From the NCBI GenBank assembly GCA_019751815.1, contig JAIEMW010000001.1, positions 814,197 through 878,196 on the forward strand: a stretch of DNA of 64,000 bases, in the 5' to 3' direction. Of the stretch, positions 29,301 to 37,318 are shown one piece after another. The first letter of the stretch is position 1. Every line of letters begins with the position of its first letter. The notes below the pieces were generated by a model. It searched no databases. It was not told the DNA's origin and was given only the letters and a program-made list of their open reading frames with translations. This DNA comes from Cyanobacteriota bacterium. Its GTDB lineage: Bacteria; Cyanobacteriota; Vampirovibrionia; Vampirovibrionales; Vampirovibrionaceae. The position numbers were made by a program, and so were the translations under genes.

Positions 29301-29573
29301 TTGAAAATGATGGACCGCTGGCTGACAGCCTATGAGATGGGGATTGAGGAAAAACCCCCGCCAGAGTTTGCTTTCACCCACCCTGAATACCCCATTTACA
29401 CTCCTGACAATGTGTATCATTGGACCCCAGAGCATATTCGAGAATTTAAAGCCTATGTGCGCAAACAGCTCACCCCATCAGAACTTGCCACAACAGACTG
29501 GTATCAATTTCTCAAGGGCGGGGTGGATCTCGCTCCCTCTGAGCTGGTCTTATTAGGAAACTCAGCCTCATAA
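26394..29573 (+). CDS. Large orphan protein with an internal duplication
   Basis: A 1059-residue protein of no family I recognise. Two blocks, about residues 365-490 and 560-692, look homologous: each starts with a Leu-rich helix followed by LPV and an acidic-Trp pair (ALPVSDELW and CLPVPEEDW) and ends with an AGD-x-x-AF segment (IAGDKQAFLQQLPALL and LAGDTNAFVDSLPFML). The C-terminal third contains a basic beta-rich stretch around GYSLWRGKTLIEFRRG. No signal peptide or catalytic motif stands out. An internal ATG at 26502, with GGGGAAA upstream, may be the real start. The small Pro-rich gene follows 20 bases later. Confidence 0.6.
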   Translation: MHNTKALSGSEIHLCGWLAKRDLTCRLGQLFGEIRVMDVGQPSIQVSNRQIPSSLPAAHWKHTLQRAEIPQFQGDTPPAKIPPPNRFRSRANVFKRFGLWVNGLRTERATTLAKTQIALSLSHHSVDKYLRKMSAIGLKDPLINVLYQLDQSRPALPSSLVIDDLATFLQKRLDPYYDWSEPGPQSNLAVEALPQLIEGCPDLITWRGILGVANGYLQHRRYKNWSQEGEKSAPNAPEIIQRLLAISSAKPAHLKLMAKLQQVNNRLIHTVLDNKEFNAQYDYTYEMVLGADGQKETAVRHQEGELGEVLSRCYFQANLDKTLPNARAQTLTNALQDILDLRFYCNASTSSTSSPSNPSRHLTTDLQMLLAYAALPVSDELWQEQTQNLLGQYQQIPAAQRTPTQHNQLLEAMREALTPAVVSDTPKHHSLWLKNYLMHLSHETTPLSPAEAAWLAATPAETQHEFYRFRAIAGDKQAFLQQLPALLCDFAPHYVDMMGTIAKNFKAPPSELSPGWESRLVAQHSFPGQRNPLPVSRQTGLKGLIQTWQQQRPQDFAHGDTVLLLSLLACLPVPEEDWTALVNNLKETIETPSASSGQTFSGQALHHHINQSLLALLNEKKIPSDDVVWHSGYADYWNHRALEPESDIAKSDKSLWHNAIEKNYPHIASYHKTLAGDTNAFVDSLPFMLFGLPEAKARKLEDHIMQIDYQNIGKRQHANEAELMLLLRRPLNLSPKESMMKKAVFALTALTNFQAHQVRTVDGSILSTWSDIGFLSHAFRYWRFDTHGREAHIPKLRELHSEIHSLFTRFGFKKIPLRATDKTYGSGYSLWRGKTLIEFRRGYLLASHPEHGTLIIRNSSKVFGRDTLKHAAIYSHDMLEEKDLTTLDPAQELAAQSPRFTTVLDAKLYQPTSIEREQNLPAKAQHGLSILTQQLMQVKEDYRRWKFNTEAFDLVGRFTGHQSPGFSVMLKMMDRWLTAYEMGIEEKPPPEFAFTHPEYPIYTPDNVYHWTPEHIREFKAYVRKQLTPSELATTDWYQFLKGGVDLAPSELVLLGNSAS

Positions 29574-29592
29574 TCACGAAAGGACACAATCA

Positions 29593-29871
29593 ATGCCAAT
29601 TTCGCGTATTCCCTTTGGATTTTCCCCTGCCCTACTCAAGCGGCCACAGTTTGGAAACACCCCGGGCATCACACCAAACACCCCGCCAGAAGAAACCCCA
29701 ACCCCAGAAAAGACGCCACCCGTTGATAAAACCCCAGGAAATATAACCCCAGAGCCTAAAAAAGACACCCCGCCCAGTCTTCCCGGCATCACTGAACCCA
29801 CCAGCCCTACGCGCGGAAACCGCTGCCCAATCCACGATCCCAACAAACGAACGGACACATGCTTTCAATAA
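29593..29871 (+). CDS. Small Pro/Thr-rich protein
   Basis: A 92-residue protein preceded by AAAGGA at a good distance from the ATG. The N terminus MPISRIPFGFSP is followed by a Pro-Thr-Glu-Lys-rich linker of about 45 residues and a short C-terminal tail with two Cys (RCPIHDPN and TCFQ). It is almost certainly disordered. The opposite strand shows a Gly/Val-rich frame here that is only the shadow of the proline codons. It could be a linker or surface peptide acting with the 1059-residue protein. Confidence 0.55.
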   Translation: MPISRIPFGFSPALLKRPQFGNTPGITPNTPPEETPTPEKTPPVDKTPGNITPEPKKDTPPSLPGITEPTSPTRGNRCPIHDPNKRTDTCFQ

Positions 29872-29977
29872 AAAAATTGCACCAACGCTGTTAGCACCAA
29901 AACACCTGCAGTGGTTTTTATAGGAGTGAAGCTCGTCTTAGCAGTAGCACAAAACCACACTTTATACGCAGGATTTT

Positions 29978-30847
29978 ATGGCCGTTCAACCGCAGTATAG
30001 TATCCCAGCCCAATACAATGCCTCCACTGGATTGGGGGCTCAGGCCTTCATGCCAGGCGCTCAGATCAATGCTGGTCAGATCAATGCTGGAATGTTCCCC
30101 ACGATTCAACCCGATATCAGTATTTACCGGCCCGATACTTTCTCAGATCTGAAGGCATCAGCACACCCCTTTGCAGTATTTAAAGAGGCTTTGGGCCCAA
30201 TCCAGCCAAAATCAGAAGCACAAGCCAAGGCAGAAGACCCCAGCCGCTCCCTGCACCGATTGAAACTGATTAAAACCATTGTTGGGGGCCTGGCGGTCGG
30301 AAGTATCGGCTCCTTCTTATTTAATGTCCCCTGGCTCTTGTTAGTGGGCACAGAAGCTATCAGCGGCCTCATCGAATCATTGTTCGTCGATAAGGCAATC
30401 AACGGGCAAAGCACGTTTTCCAAAACCATGATCGGGCTTTCTAACCGCCTGGTCGGGGGCCCCAACAAGCCCTTAGATCAATTGACTGAGGCGGAGAAAA
30501 AACGCTGTATCGCTCCTATTTCTGGCTTAGTCACTGGTATTAGTGCTTTACTCACAGCTACGGTGGGCTATCTCAAAGCAGCCAGTAACAAAAAAGCTCA
30601 TCATCACGGACCACATGGTGGTAAACCCGTGGACGTTTTACTCTTACGCCAGCAGTTAAAAGAGGCGAGCGGCGTATTGAAGCCTATAGCACTGCGTACC
30701 AAACTCATTGCCAATGAAATTACCCAGTCCAGCAGCCTAAAATGGATTCGCTCCAAACCTTTGGTAGGCTTTGCCGGAACCATCTTAATCGGTTTGATTG
30801 TGGGATGGGCAGAAGGTGCCATAGCCAACCGGCTCAGCGAGAAATAG
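29978..30847 (+). CDS. Orphan membrane protein
   Basis: A 289-residue protein with a disordered N terminus carrying a five-residue direct duplication (QINAG twice, from a repeated 15-base DNA unit). At least three hydrophobic segments lie near residues 103-127, 183-200 and 263-280. A His/Gly-rich loop (HHHGPHGG) sits between the second and third and may bind metal. GGAT precedes the ATG. It ends 8 bases from the convergent FHA-like gene. I do not recognise the family. Confidence 0.6.
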   Translation: MAVQPQYSIPAQYNASTGLGAQAFMPGAQINAGQINAGMFPTIQPDISIYRPDTFSDLKASAHPFAVFKEALGPIQPKSEAQAKAEDPSRSLHRLKLIKTIVGGLAVGSIGSFLFNVPWLLLVGTEAISGLIESLFVDKAINGQSTFSKTMIGLSNRLVGGPNKPLDQLTEAEKKRCIAPISGLVTGISALLTATVGYLKAASNKKAHHHGPHGGKPVDVLLLRQQLKEASGVLKPIALRTKLIANEITQSSSLKWIRSKPLVGFAGTILIGLIVGWAEGAIANRLSEK

Positions 30848-30855
30848 AAAATTTT

Positions 30856-32739
30856 TTATCCCAAAAATGTTGGGAGAAAACCTGGGAAACGAAACAGCTC
30901 ACTGCCGCGAACTTTCACCGTGTCGCCGGGATTCAGTGTAGTCCACTCTTCGTGAACCAAAGGCACTATCTGCTCCAACACCATCTTTTGTTTGGGGTTT
31001 AGGTTCTCAATCTGGTAGGCATCCCCTTGGCGTGTGACCCGAAATTGACGCGCGCCCATTGCCAGATCGGAATTCAGGGAATCATCTTGATACCGGAAAT
31101 AGCTTTCCTGATGCCAAAACGTTTTGGTCCAGGGTTTCCATAATTTGCCGGTTCCCACTTCCAAGGACTCCCCGTCCTTTAGCGAGGCCAATCTGGCAGA
31201 TAGAGGCGCCGAAATCGTTGCAGGATCAGTCCCAAAGGGATATAGGGTGATTTGGGTTTTTCCGTAGTGGCGGCGTGATGAAAAGAGACCACCAGAGGCT
31301 TCTGGCGGATCGATAATGATATTGGCTGAAGCGCCATCCGGTTTCAGCACCAAAGAGAGTGATGTGGAAGAAAGTGCGCTCCCTATCGGTTTTTTTTCTG
31401 ACTTTCTCTGATGCGTCGCATTTTGGGGCAAAGGAATGGTTTTCAGAGAGGTCACCGTCGTCTCTGCGACGGGGGTTTGCGGATGGATCAGAGAAATTTT
31501 CAAGCGATCATCATCGCGCATGACGTCTAAATGTTTTCCATGGGCATAAGGGGTCACGCCTTTCAGAGCAATATGAGTGGCAAAGGGATCTTTTGTTTCA
31601 CTCACATGATGATTTGGAGGTTCAGCCGTTTCGGCGGCAGGCGTCCACGTTGTCACCTCAAATCCGGGATAATCAGGCCCAGCATTATCAAGATCTGTGG
31701 GGACCTCTTTTGTTGTTTCTGGGGTGTTTTTTTCAGGCGGAGGGTATGGTTTTTCTTGATATCTGCCGAGGGTCTTAAAATCACCCACCTTCAGCCCAGC
31801 AATTGCAAGAAGCTCCAAAGTCATGCTGTTCCCAGGATTCGTATGTTCCAAATCCAGATAATGCAACGAATCAACCCAAATCCGCTGCTCAGCGTGAATG
31901 ACTACAGGCTGATTGGGTTCTAATAGAATTTTTCTCGCCCTTTGGGTGCCGTAAATGCTGCCCAAATCCTTCACCCAGTAGCGGTTGTTACGGCGTAGAA
32001 TACTGACGTGAGGGCTATCCACAACAGACGGTAGTTTGGCAAAACCAAGATCGGGATCAGACCCTTGCTCCTCATTGCCAAAATTGAAGCGCTCGCCTTC
32101 CTTGAGTTCAGAAAGAACTTGTTCTACGTATTTACCACTGGCAGAAGAGCTCGCCCCTGGAGTGCCAGCCATCACAGGCAGCACAAAACGATAGGGGTTG
32201 GTCAGTCCCAATAATATTTCGTCACCCGGGTGGCATTCAACCAGTTTATTTGCTGGGCAAGCGGTTATTTCTTCAATATAAGTCGTATTTTGTTTAGAAG
32301 TCCGGCCATCACCCAGGTGGGTCACCTCCCAGGTCCAATCAGATAAGCGTTTTAGTTGAAGTTGTTTGGGTGCCAGTTGCAGAAGTTTTCTGGCTGCTTT
32401 TTTGTGTTTACTGGCCCAAAAGCCCAACGGGGGAGGGGCAATTAATGATTTTTTGGGATCAAGACCGATGGTAACCGCCTCTCCTGGGAGCATTTTTTTG
32501 AACACACTTTCCCACTCAGTGGCAACGATCAAGGGTTCGGGTTTGAGTGCTGGAGGAAGTTTTTTATCCGCTTGTGAACTCCCAGCAAAAAGCACGGGTG
32601 CTTTTTGGGCAGAACGCATAAAAACATCCTTTGCCAAGGCAGTATTACGACCCTGAACACAACGCTGAAGCGGTACAGGGGCAAGGTATTTTGGGGAAAT
32701 ACTCACAGTGGGGTCAAACATCATGCTATAGAAAAACAT
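30856..32739 (-). CDS. Protein with three FHA-like modules
   Basis: A 627-residue protein. The middle module has the FHA pattern most clearly: SPHVSILRRNNRYWVKDLG followed by SIYGT, matching the S-x-x-H and D-x-x-S-x-x-G-T core of phosphothreonine-binding domains. A module near residues 75-200 and another near the C terminus share the GE-x-x-x-x-G opening and the beta spacing but lack the key His. The linker between modules two and three is long and Pro-rich. VLFAG at residues 49-53 fits the recurring N-terminal motif. ATGs at 32724 and 32721 are alternative starts. Confidence 0.6.
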   Translation of the reverse strand: MFFYSMMFDPTVSISPKYLAPVPLQRCVQGRNTALAKDVFMRSAQKAPVLFAGSSQADKKLPPALKPEPLIVATEWESVFKKMLPGEAVTIGLDPKKSLIAPPPLGFWASKHKKAARKLLQLAPKQLQLKRLSDWTWEVTHLGDGRTSKQNTTYIEEITACPANKLVECHPGDEILLGLTNPYRFVLPVMAGTPGASSSASGKYVEQVLSELKEGERFNFGNEEQGSDPDLGFAKLPSVVDSPHVSILRRNNRYWVKDLGSIYGTQRARKILLEPNQPVVIHAEQRIWVDSLHYLDLEHTNPGNSMTLELLAIAGLKVGDFKTLGRYQEKPYPPPEKNTPETTKEVPTDLDNAGPDYPGFEVTTWTPAAETAEPPNHHVSETKDPFATHIALKGVTPYAHGKHLDVMRDDDRLKISLIHPQTPVAETTVTSLKTIPLPQNATHQRKSEKKPIGSALSSTSLSLVLKPDGASANIIIDPPEASGGLFSSRRHYGKTQITLYPFGTDPATISAPLSARLASLKDGESLEVGTGKLWKPWTKTFWHQESYFRYQDDSLNSDLAMGARQFRVTRQGDAYQIENLNPKQKMVLEQIVPLVHEEWTTLNPGDTVKVRGSELFRFPGFLPTFLG

Positions 32740-32972
32740 GGCAGCCCATTTTGATGCGCTGATAAATATTTGAACCGTATCACCCTGTTAGCGCTACAAT
32801 TTTATTCTCTCGCGCCGTAACAGCATACAACATTTACAATCAAGCAGTTTTCACCGACGTCCCGGTTTTATTTTGCCAGGTTTTATGGCGATGATTTAAT
32901 TCTATTGCTTCCCCCTTTGTTTAGAAAATCTTGTTTAGTGAATTTTGTTTAGAGATTTCCCCAGTTTGCCTC

Positions 32973-34184
32973 ATGTTTAAGCTCCCCTCACTCTTTCATA
33001 CTAATTCCCTCTGGACCGCTGATTTTAAGCGTCTGTGCCTGGTCTCGTTCTTCATGTTCTCCAGTTACCACTTGTTGACCCCAATACTCCCTTTGTATTT
33101 ATCTCAGGTACGGGGTTTCCATGGAGAAACCGTTGGCTTAATCATGGCCGGGTTGATGATTGCCTCCATGCTGGCACGACCTTGGATCGGATTTCAGTGC
33201 GATCATGGCAGTAAAACCCACCTGATGCGGTGGGGCGTATTATTATTACTACTTGCCAATGCGGGCTATCCTTTTTCTCACGATTTTTACAGCCTGATCG
33301 GTCTGCGTGTTATCCACGGGGTTGCTTATGCACTGATTTATACCGGCACTGCCAGCTATTTGGTGGAGCATTTGCCCCCAGAGCACAAAGCCGAAGGGCT
33401 GAGCCATTACGGTAATGCGATTAAACTGGCGATGGCATTTAGCCCGGCCGTCGGTATTTGGCTGACCACGCAAGGAACACCTTTTTTGGAAATTGGCTGT
33501 CTACTGGCCTGTTTATTAACCCTGCTGTGTGCCGTTTCCATTTGGCAGGTGACTCCTGATCCAGTTGGGCCATTGCCCCCAGTGAGAACCAGAGACTTTA
33601 TTGCGAATTTGTTGAATAAAGACGCCTTGTTTCCTGGGCTCATTATGGCACTGGCCAGTTTGGCATTTGGAGCCTTGATGCCCTATATTCCCCTGCTCAG
33701 CTTGGAGAAACACCTCACCGAGACGCACTGGTTTTACACCCTGTATGCCGCCTCATTAATTACGTCTCGCTGGTTTACGGGGCCCATCTCTGACACCTAC
33801 GGCAGAGCCAGTGTCTTAATTCCAGGACTGGCCATGGTGGCACTCAGCTTACTATTGATTGCCAGTGCTAACAGCACTATTTTATTTTTAGTGGCCACTG
33901 TGATGTACGGTCTGGCCGCGGGGACTGTGCAACCCTCTCTGATGGCAATGGCCGCCGATAAAAACCAACCCGAAACCCAGGGCAGCGCGATGGCCACATT
34001 TACGCTATTTAATGATATTGGCATCGCTGGTGGCATGTTTGTGATGGCCACGCTGGGAGATCTTCACGGTTATGTGTATGCCCTGCAGTGGATAGCAGCA
34101 GGGGTCGGATTCGCCTGGCTTCTACTGTGTATTCACACCTGGCAGCAAACCCGCAAAATCTCAATAAAAACCTCTGTCACTTAA
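32973..34184 (+). CDS. MFS transporter
   Basis: A 403-residue major facilitator with about twelve hydrophobic helices. The loop after helix 2 (GLMIASMLARPWIGFQCDHG) carries the family's Arg-Pro-x-x-Gly-x-x-x-Asp motif, and GPISDTYGRASVLIPG is the matching loop in the second half. It resembles drug or metallophore exporters of the arabinose-efflux type. Start ATG 32973 gives MFKLPSLF; a longer frame from 32931 lacks support. It precedes the Dit1/PvcA-like gene by about 45 bases and may export its product. Confidence 0.82.
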   Translation: MFKLPSLFHTNSLWTADFKRLCLVSFFMFSSYHLLTPILPLYLSQVRGFHGETVGLIMAGLMIASMLARPWIGFQCDHGSKTHLMRWGVLLLLLANAGYPFSHDFYSLIGLRVIHGVAYALIYTGTASYLVEHLPPEHKAEGLSHYGNAIKLAMAFSPAVGIWLTTQGTPFLEIGCLLACLLTLLCAVSIWQVTPDPVGPLPPVRTRDFIANLLNKDALFPGLIMALASLAFGALMPYIPLLSLEKHLTETHWFYTLYAASLITSRWFTGPISDTYGRASVLIPGLAMVALSLLLIASANSTILFLVATVMYGLAAGTVQPSLMAMAADKNQPETQGSAMATFTLFNDIGIAGGMFVMATLGDLHGYVYALQWIAAGVGFAWLLLCIHTWQQTRKISIKTSVT

Positions 34185-34230
34185 CCCAATATCCCTCAGG
34201 ATACCCCTTAGGAAGTTTCTCACTTTGCCG

Positions 34231-35280
34231 ATGACCTCTACTCAACAGAATACCGTAATCACAGAAACGCTCAGCAGTGAGCTGCAAGCTTGGTTTGAGC
34301 GTCGCTTGCAGTGGTTACTCGACGCCGCTGCAGGAAGTAACGGCCGCTCCCCTAAAATGCAGTCTCAGTCGAAGAGGTTAACTGAGAATGAGCAAGCGCG
34401 GCTAATACTGGGGAAATTGAGTAACGTCCAATTTTGCAAAACCCGTCCGAGTGATACCGAACACTTTTTACGGGTTATTCATCAAGCCATTAAAACGCAG
34501 ACCCCCATTCCGTTTATTCTTGGCTATGGACCGGTGAAAAATTTAAACAATGCCTTAGATCCCGTTCGTCCTGTGGTGGATGCCGCGGAATTTTTTGCGC
34601 TCAGTTACTTGGCCAAATTAACACTCACCATTCAACAATGGCACTCACCCGGTGTCGCTTGGACGTTTTATTTAGACGATAAACGAGCACAAATGGCCAA
34701 TGGCATTTCTCGTGAAGCAACCCAAGCCTATGCATCGAGCCTAAAAACACTGATTGAACAAACGGGATTTAATCCATGTGTTCAATCTGTCACTTGTCTG
34801 GGAGAAAGGTTATACCGTGATTTTCAGGTTGAAGCCTATTTAGCACAAGCCCTCGACCATGCGACAGATTGGGTAACAAACCCAGAAAATCAGAGAGAAT
34901 ATGAATCACTGAAAGACCATGCTCAAAAAAATCAGTACCTCTCTAACATGGGCATAGATAAAAATACGGACCTCGTGTCCACTGCTGTTCTCCACTATCT
35001 TCAGTATTTAGAGGCAGAAAAAATGGCCGGCATTTGGAGTCAACCTGATACGCTCTATGCCCGTTATAGTTATCATCCTGGTTATTTGCAGTTATTCACG
35101 CTGCGAAAAGGGTCCGTCTCACAACCCTGGCAAGGTCGCGGAGCGGTTATCTACAAAGAAAAATTAGACCCGACAATTCTCACCCGTAATAACGAAAATA
35201 GATGGCATGAAATCGGCCAATACCAAATGATCCCGTTTATCGAAGCCTTGCAAACTGTCCCAGTTATGATGACCCGGTAA
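34231..35280 (+). CDS. Possible isocyanide synthase-like (Dit1/PvcA superfamily) protein
   Basis: A 349-residue protein. Residues about 95-160 follow the Dit1/PvcA pattern: Pro-x-x-x-Lys-x-x-Asn (GPVKNLNN), an Asp-x-x-Glu pair (VVDAAEFFALSYL), then a Pro-Gly strand ending in Asp (SPGVAWTFYLDDKRA). PvcA uses these to bind ribulose-5-phosphate and convert an amino acid to an isocyanide. The similarity is by eye and partial; the C-terminal half is not obviously matched. TTG 34225 has a better-spaced ribosome site. The adjacent MFS exporter suits a small-molecule product. Confidence 0.4.
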   Translation: MTSTQQNTVITETLSSELQAWFERRLQWLLDAAAGSNGRSPKMQSQSKRLTENEQARLILGKLSNVQFCKTRPSDTEHFLRVIHQAIKTQTPIPFILGYGPVKNLNNALDPVRPVVDAAEFFALSYLAKLTLTIQQWHSPGVAWTFYLDDKRAQMANGISREATQAYASSLKTLIEQTGFNPCVQSVTCLGERLYRDFQVEAYLAQALDHATDWVTNPENQREYESLKDHAQKNQYLSNMGIDKNTDLVSTAVLHYLQYLEAEKMAGIWSQPDTLYARYSYHPGYLQLFTLRKGSVSQPWQGRGAVIYKEKLDPTILTRNNENRWHEIGQYQMIPFIEALQTVPVMMTR

Positions 35281-36117
35281 CTAAGACGCTGAATGGGTCA
35301 GACACTCAATACATTCAGGCCCCACCCAATAAGTATCTGCCCAATGAACTGCCGGGAGTCCAGAGGCACTTCTCAGAGTCCAACCATCGGGATCGCTGGT
35401 ATATCCAGGATTCTCTCCCACTACTGCCATGGGCATTAAGGTAAAAGTCCAGCCATACTCCAAAGGAAGCAACATCCAAGGATTATTTGAGGCATCGGCA
35501 TCTTCAATCCGGTTGGGGATAAACACATTGGTGTGAAGAACGTTACCTGTAAAACACCCACCCAAACCAGACAATAAACAGAACGTGGCGCTCTCTTGCT
35601 GGAAGCGATTCATCACAGTAATCACGTCCAACATGGTATTTTTACCCGTTTTCAATAACTGAATCGACAGCGATAGATCCTGCCAATACTGAATAACGGG
35701 GCTTAGCACTGCTGAAATAGCATCTCCGACGATCAAAGTTCTGGCAGATTTGCCGTAAAACCCACGGTATTCTGTGCCTATGGCAATGCTGACACAGTGT
35801 CCAGACTGCAAGATTGTATCCTTTGAGGGAGGTCCGTTTACCACGGCATCATCAATAGAGACACAAATAGCAAACCCAAACGGCGGTTTTGTGGGATCTT
35901 CCTGAAAGATTTCAAACGGGGCTGTGGCTCTAGCTCTGGCCAGTTTGGCTTGTGCCAAACGCTCTAAATCAAGCGTGCTTCTTCCCTCAACTGCCTGATC
36001 ACATAAATAACGAAGGACATCGGCTGCAATTCGATTAGCCTGCCTGAGAAAGCGTAAATCGCTGTCTGTGGTGATGTGGAACTGAGCACGCTGGGACTCA
36101 AAATACTCATTTGACAT
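35281..36117 (-). CDS. Methionine aminopeptidase-fold protein lacking metal ligands
   Basis: A 278-residue pita-bread-fold protein aligned to type I methionine aminopeptidase through GRSTLDLE, FGFAICVSIDDAVVNGPPS, GFYGKSARTLIVGD and GWTFTLMPMA. The two metal Asp are replaced (IAIG for IDVG, GKSART for GDSART), the active His of the GHGIG segment is lost, the first Glu is Met (FTLMPM for FTIEPM) and the last Glu is not found in AVHWADTYWV. It is therefore unlikely to be a peptidase and may bind a peptide or N terminus. Start 36117 is chosen because it follows the CorA gene stop. Confidence 0.7.
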   Translation of the reverse strand: MSNEYFESQRAQFHITTDSDLRFLRQANRIAADVLRYLCDQAVEGRSTLDLERLAQAKLARARATAPFEIFQEDPTKPPFGFAICVSIDDAVVNGPPSKDTILQSGHCVSIAIGTEYRGFYGKSARTLIVGDAISAVLSPVIQYWQDLSLSIQLLKTGKNTMLDVITVMNRFQQESATFCLLSGLGGCFTGNVLHTNVFIPNRIEDADASNNPWMLLPLEYGWTFTLMPMAVVGENPGYTSDPDGWTLRSASGLPAVHWADTYWVGPECIECLTHSAS

Positions 36118-36124
36118 GAGAAAA

Positions 36125-37318
36125 TCAAAACCAATCTTTTTCACGCAACCAGAAATAACAGCCACCAGAAACCACTAAGGCTGTACTCATCAAGATCAAA
36201 AATGCATGAGGGGTCGTGGTAAACGGCAACGGCACATTCATCCCGTAAATAGCGGCCATCAAACCAGGTGGAGCTAAAATAGTACCAATGGCTGCCAGTC
36301 GACGCATCGCAAGATCTAAACTGTTACTGATTTGGGCCCGGTATAAATCAATCAGTCCATTTTTTTCTTCTTGAAGCACTTCAAGGGTGTCTAAAGATGT
36401 TTCTAATTGCAGTATCTTCTTGTCAATTTCATCCACCCGTATCCAATCGAGGGGATTGATTTGATTCATCATGAGGAGATCTTGTAATACCCGCTTTTGT
36501 TGAATTAAGACCGTTTCTACATCTAGTAGGCAATGACTCATCCCAATAAATGCTCGAAAAACGGCTGAATTCTCTTTGCTCCTTTTATTTTCTTTTTCCA
36601 TCAGCCCAGTATCAATCATCAGGGAAGAAAGCTGTTTGACATCCTGTCTCATCGAGTCCACATAGGCTTGATTGAGATGAACCATTTTTTCCAGAACAAT
36701 ATTAAGGAGGGCTGCCGGCGTTTTAAACTGGTGAGATTGGCATAAAAGCGATTGGACATCACACAAAGGCTTTAACGGATCTTCATGGATGGTGATCATA
36801 AATTCTGTGCCCGTATACACATGAATATGCTGCATTTCTACCTGGCGCTCAGGCTGAAAGGCTTTATTTTCTGGATTGGACCTGACCAGATAATAGGCGG
36901 TTAATTGCACACTATTTTCAGTCAAGCAGGGCCGTTCATAGCTAATCGAGTCTGAGTCTTCTGTAATGGCAATAAAGGGCTCGAAGGAAAACTGACTTGC
37001 CCATGGCTTCAGCCGTTCTTGTGAATCCCCTTCAAAATCCATCCACAAGAGATTATAGTCTCTGCCTGATTCCACCACATGCATCAACATGATACGGACA
37101 CCACAGTTGATATAATCCAACAGAATGCCATGAGGCTTGGTTGTATTAGGCCAGGAAATATTGGCAACTTCACAGAAACGCGCCTGCCAATGGGGAAGCA
37201 ATTTACCGTCACGACCAACCAAAGTTTCCAAAACGCTTAACAGAGGGTCAACAGACTCTTCTCGAATATAATGATGTTCGGGAGACGGGGTACTCACGGT
37301 ATTGGATTCAGAAAGCAT
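36125..37318 (-). CDS. CorA-family divalent metal transporter
   Basis: A 397-residue protein with a long cytoplasmic domain rich in helices and two C-terminal membrane helices around the hallmark GMN (AAIYGMNVPLPF) near residue 360. It ends with the basic tail REKDWF usual for CorA. It mediates uptake or efflux of magnesium, cobalt or zinc. It overlaps the upstream phosphoesterase by 11 bases and is followed 7 bases later by the aminopeptidase-like gene, forming a three-gene unit. Confidence 0.85.
   Translation of the reverse strand: MLSESNTVSTPSPEHHYIREESVDPLLSVLETLVGRDGKLLPHWQARFCEVANISWPNTTKPHGILLDYINCGVRIMLMHVVESGRDYNLLWMDFEGDSQERLKPWASQFSFEPFIAITEDSDSISYERPCLTENSVQLTAYYLVRSNPENKAFQPERQVEMQHIHVYTGTEFMITIHEDPLKPLCDVQSLLCQSHQFKTPAALLNIVLEKMVHLNQAYVDSMRQDVKQLSSLMIDTGLMEKENKRSKENSAVFRAFIGMSHCLLDVETVLIQQKRVLQDLLMMNQINPLDWIRVDEIDKKILQLETSLDTLEVLQEEKNGLIDLYRAQISNSLDLAMRRLAAIGTILAPPGLMAAIYGMNVPLPFTTTPHAFLILMSTALVVSGGCYFWLREKDWF

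Noticed and set aside
27460..29435. Several 70-136 residue minus-strand frames
   Set aside because: All lie inside the 1059-residue gene, lack ribosome sites and show no recognisable domains.
29574..29868. Gly/Val/Trp-rich reading frames on the minus strand
   Set aside because: They mirror the Pro/Thr codons of the small gene at 29593, which has a good ribosome site; low-complexity shadow frames are expected.
29899..29920. Terminator after the small Pro-rich gene
   Set aside because: The arms around CTGCAG pair poorly (mismatch and bulge), and the T run is short.
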